From the NCBI RefSeq assembly GCF_028473145.1, contig NZ_CP092370.1:186001-250000 (forward strand): a stretch of 64,000 bases of DNA, written 5' to 3'. Origin of the DNA: Flavobacterium sp. CBA20B-1 (GTDB taxonomy: Bacteria; Bacteroidota; Bacteroidia; Flavobacteriales; Flavobacteriaceae). The notes beneath the pieces were generated by a model that saw nothing but the letters and a program-made list of their open reading frames with translations, was not told where the DNA came from and did not search any database. The number at the start of each line of letters is the position of its first letter. The first letter of the stretch is position 1. Both the position numbers and the translations under genes were made by a program. This document shows positions 62,464 to 64,000 of this stretch, one piece after another.

Positions 62464-62653
62464 TTATAAGTTGCAAATTTACAAAAATATATCCAATTTT
62501 AGCCTAAACACGAAGTACTTAAACACTTACTAGGTGAGTATTTTGCTCACATTTTCTTAAATTTAACTTTAATAAAGCTTTTTTCTTAAAATTATATTAA
62601 ATTTAACGTAATTTGAAATGAAAAGCAAAAAGGGTTGGTTTAACTTTGGTTTC

Positions 62654-63403
62654 ATGAAAACAATTAACATAATAGGTTCGGGCAATGTGGCATATCACCT
62701 GTTGCGTGCTATTGAGAAATCAACTAATTATAAAATTCAAAATGTGGCGGTGCGTTCGTTGGAAAAACCAGTGGATTTTATTGCTACTGATTTAATGGTT
62801 TTGTTGGAAGATTTAAAACCGGCTGCCATTACTTTGATTTCGGTTACAGATAGTGCCATTGCAGCAGTTTCAGAAAAAATTCCTTATAACAATTCGTTGG
62901 TGGTGCACACATCTGGAACAACTGCGATGAATGTTTTGAATGATAAAAACAGAAAAGGTGTTTTTTATCCTTTACAAACTTTTTCCAAGCAAAAAGAGGT
63001 GCTTTTTGAAGAAGTTCCGCTTTGTTTAGAAGCTGCAGCCCCTAATGATTTAAACGAATTAAAATTATTGGCAAGCGAATTATCGAACAATGTGTTTGAA
63101 ATTACATCGGAACAGCGCAAAAGTTTACATGTTGCGGCAGTTTTTGTGAGTAATTTTACCAATCATTTATACGCCATTGGCAATGAAATTTGTGCGGCAA
63201 ACAATATTTCCTTTGCTATTTTAAAGCCTTTAATCAATGAAACAGCTGATAAAATCAGGTATTTAAGTCCGAAAGATGCACAAACAGGACCGGCAATAAG
63301 AGGTGACCAAAAAACGATCGATGCACATGAACAATTTTTAACAAACCCAATTTTTAAAGAAATTTACAAATTAATTACACAAAGCATACAAACAAATGTC
63401 TAA
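62654..63403 (+). CDS. Rossmann-fold and DUF2520 domain protein
   Basis: This 249-residue protein starts at 62654 (MKTINIIGSGNVAYHLLRAI); the ATG at 62618 adds 12 untypical residues. The N-terminal NAD(P) site is GSGNVAYHL (about residues 8-16). VVHTSGTTAMNVL and KGVFYPLQTFSKQ (about 90-120) precede the DUF2520 helical part (VAAVFVSNFTNHLYAIGNEI). The reaction is unknown, though the fold resembles pyrroline-5-carboxylate reductase. It overlaps kdsC by 8 bases. Confidence 0.9.
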   Translation: MKTINIIGSGNVAYHLLRAIEKSTNYKIQNVAVRSLEKPVDFIATDLMVLLEDLKPAAITLISVTDSAIAAVSEKIPYNNSLVVHTSGTTAMNVLNDKNRKGVFYPLQTFSKQKEVLFEEVPLCLEAAAPNDLNELKLLASELSNNVFEITSEQRKSLHVAAVFVSNFTNHLYAIGNEICAANNISFAILKPLINETADKIRYLSPKDAQTGPAIRGDQKTIDAHEQFLTNPIFKEIYKLITQSIQTNV

Positions 63404-63923
63404 AAGCTACAAAGAATATTTAAACCAAATAAACACATTTATATTTGACGTGGACGGGGTTTTAACAAATGGAACCATTCACGTAACACAAACCGGAGAA
63501 TTATTAAGAGAAATGAACATACGCGACGGTTACGCCATGAAAGCCGCGATTGAAAAAGGATACAATGTGTGTGTAATTTCAGGCGGATCAAGCGAAGGTG
63601 TGAGAATACGATTACGAAATTTAGGCATTTACGATATTCATTTGGGTGTTCACGATAAAGTGGAAATTTATCAAGAATATATCGATGTGAACAATATTAA
63701 ACCCGAAAATGTTTTGTATATGGGCGATGATTTACCCGATTATTGGGTGATGCAAAAAGTAGGACTACCCGCTTGTCCGCAAGATGCAGTGCCCGAAATT
63801 AAGCAACTTAGCAAATATATTTCGCATGTGAAAGGCGGCAAAGGAGCTGTGCGAGATGTAATTGAACAAGTGATGAAGGTTCAAGGAAAATGGCTTGAGC
63901 ACTTCGAAGCAAAATTTGACTAA
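63396..63923 (+). CDS. kdsC: KdsC-like HAD phosphatase
   Basis: This 175-residue protein has HAD motif I FIFDVDGVLTNGTI (about residues 13-26, Asp nucleophile pair), motif II ISGGSSEGV (about 65-73), the loop YQEYIDVNNIKPENVLYMGDDLPD (motif III/IV, about 101-124) and the CPQDA end. KdsC removes phosphate from KDO-8-phosphate in lipopolysaccharide core synthesis and has no cap domain, as here. It is translationally coupled to the DUF2520 gene. Confidence 0.92.
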   Translation: MSKSYKEYLNQINTFIFDVDGVLTNGTIHVTQTGELLREMNIRDGYAMKAAIEKGYNVCVISGGSSEGVRIRLRNLGIYDIHLGVHDKVEIYQEYIDVNNIKPENVLYMGDDLPDYWVMQKVGLPACPQDAVPEIKQLSKYISHVKGGKGAVRDVIEQVMKVQGKWLEHFEAKFD

Positions 63924-63942
63924 CAATTAAATAATATAGCTT

Positions 63943-64000
63943 ATGAATGTTCTAAAAAAAGACCAAGCACAAATGATGTTACAAGTTATTGTAGCTGTTT
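63943..64000 (+). CDS. Start of a gene cut by the window edge
   Basis: An ATG at 63943, 19 bases after kdsC, opens a frame reading MNVLKKDQAQMMLQVIVAV without a stop up to the window end. Too little is visible to name it. By position it is likely part of the same operon. Confidence 0.4.
   Translation, partial: MNVLKKDQAQMMLQVIVAV

Overview
The window comes from a low-GC member of the Bacteroidetes, most likely a Flavobacteriaceae relative (Flavobacterium/Myroides type). The signs are a SusC/SusD pair, a TonB-dependent receptor with an N-terminal carboxypeptidase-like domain, a secreted protein with a type IX secretion C-terminal signal, an RteC protein, and many upstream regions carrying the Bacteroidetes promoter element TAnnTTTG. 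No tRNA, rRNA or CRISPR array was found by eye.

Layout. (1) 1-9.7 kb is accessory and mostly non-coding. It holds a four-gene, phage-like cassette on the minus strand (662-2230), a 318-bp repeat present in three copies (2.7-3.4 kb), a DnaC-like ATPase with a small HTH protein (3.6-4.4 kb), an IS30-family element beside a perfect 48-bp palindrome (4.6-5.7 kb), and an XRE regulator (5.8 kb). The regulator faces a promoter that drives a terminator-ended, highly structured RNA (about 6183-6430). About 3 kb of nested tandem duplications follow. (2) 9.7-16.7 kb is a SusC-SusD-S9 peptidase operon, probably for peptide capture and cleavage. (3) 16.8-22.5 kb holds a PAS-like/AraC regulator, a STAS-like protein, RteC (a conjugative-transposon regulator without its transposon) and an AAA ATPase flanked by repeats that recur every 199-206 bp. 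(4) 22.6-45.9 kb is mainly chromosomal core: proline dehydrogenase, aroB, arginine decarboxylase with a deoxyhypusine-synthase-like partner, pyrR-pyrB, rnz, pdxH, rpsF-rpsR-rplI, a DNA methyltransferase-type repair protein, an acyltransferase, fabG, regulators and yaaA. A small set of exported proteins of unknown function (35.3-37.0 kb) and a second rod-shaped RNA-like element (37.1-37.25 kb) interrupt it. (5) 45.9-50.1 kb is an accessory scar: a truncated hypothetical gene, a decayed serine hydrolase, a class C-like group II intron placed directly after a hairpin, a ParD/ParE-type toxin-antitoxin pair and GC-rich hairpins. (6) 50.2-64 kb is again chromosomal: SdpI-like protein, a DUF2089-YIP1-hydrolase-PH operon, an EamA exporter, a TonB receptor, arsenate reductase-like protein, a CPBP protease, menE, a type IX cargo protein with a damaged start codon, an ABC-F ATPase, a DUF2520 protein and kdsC.

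The strongest candidate for something undescribed is the 6.1-6.43 kb unit. It combines the XRE gene, two perfect dyads, a consensus promoter overlapped by one of the dyads, an about 245-nt RNA with a long nested rod, and a terminator. The rod resembles, in sequence and pairing, the element at 37088-37250. Both may be relatives of the flavobacterial 6S-like RNAs or a new hairpin family; this cannot be settled without covariance searches.
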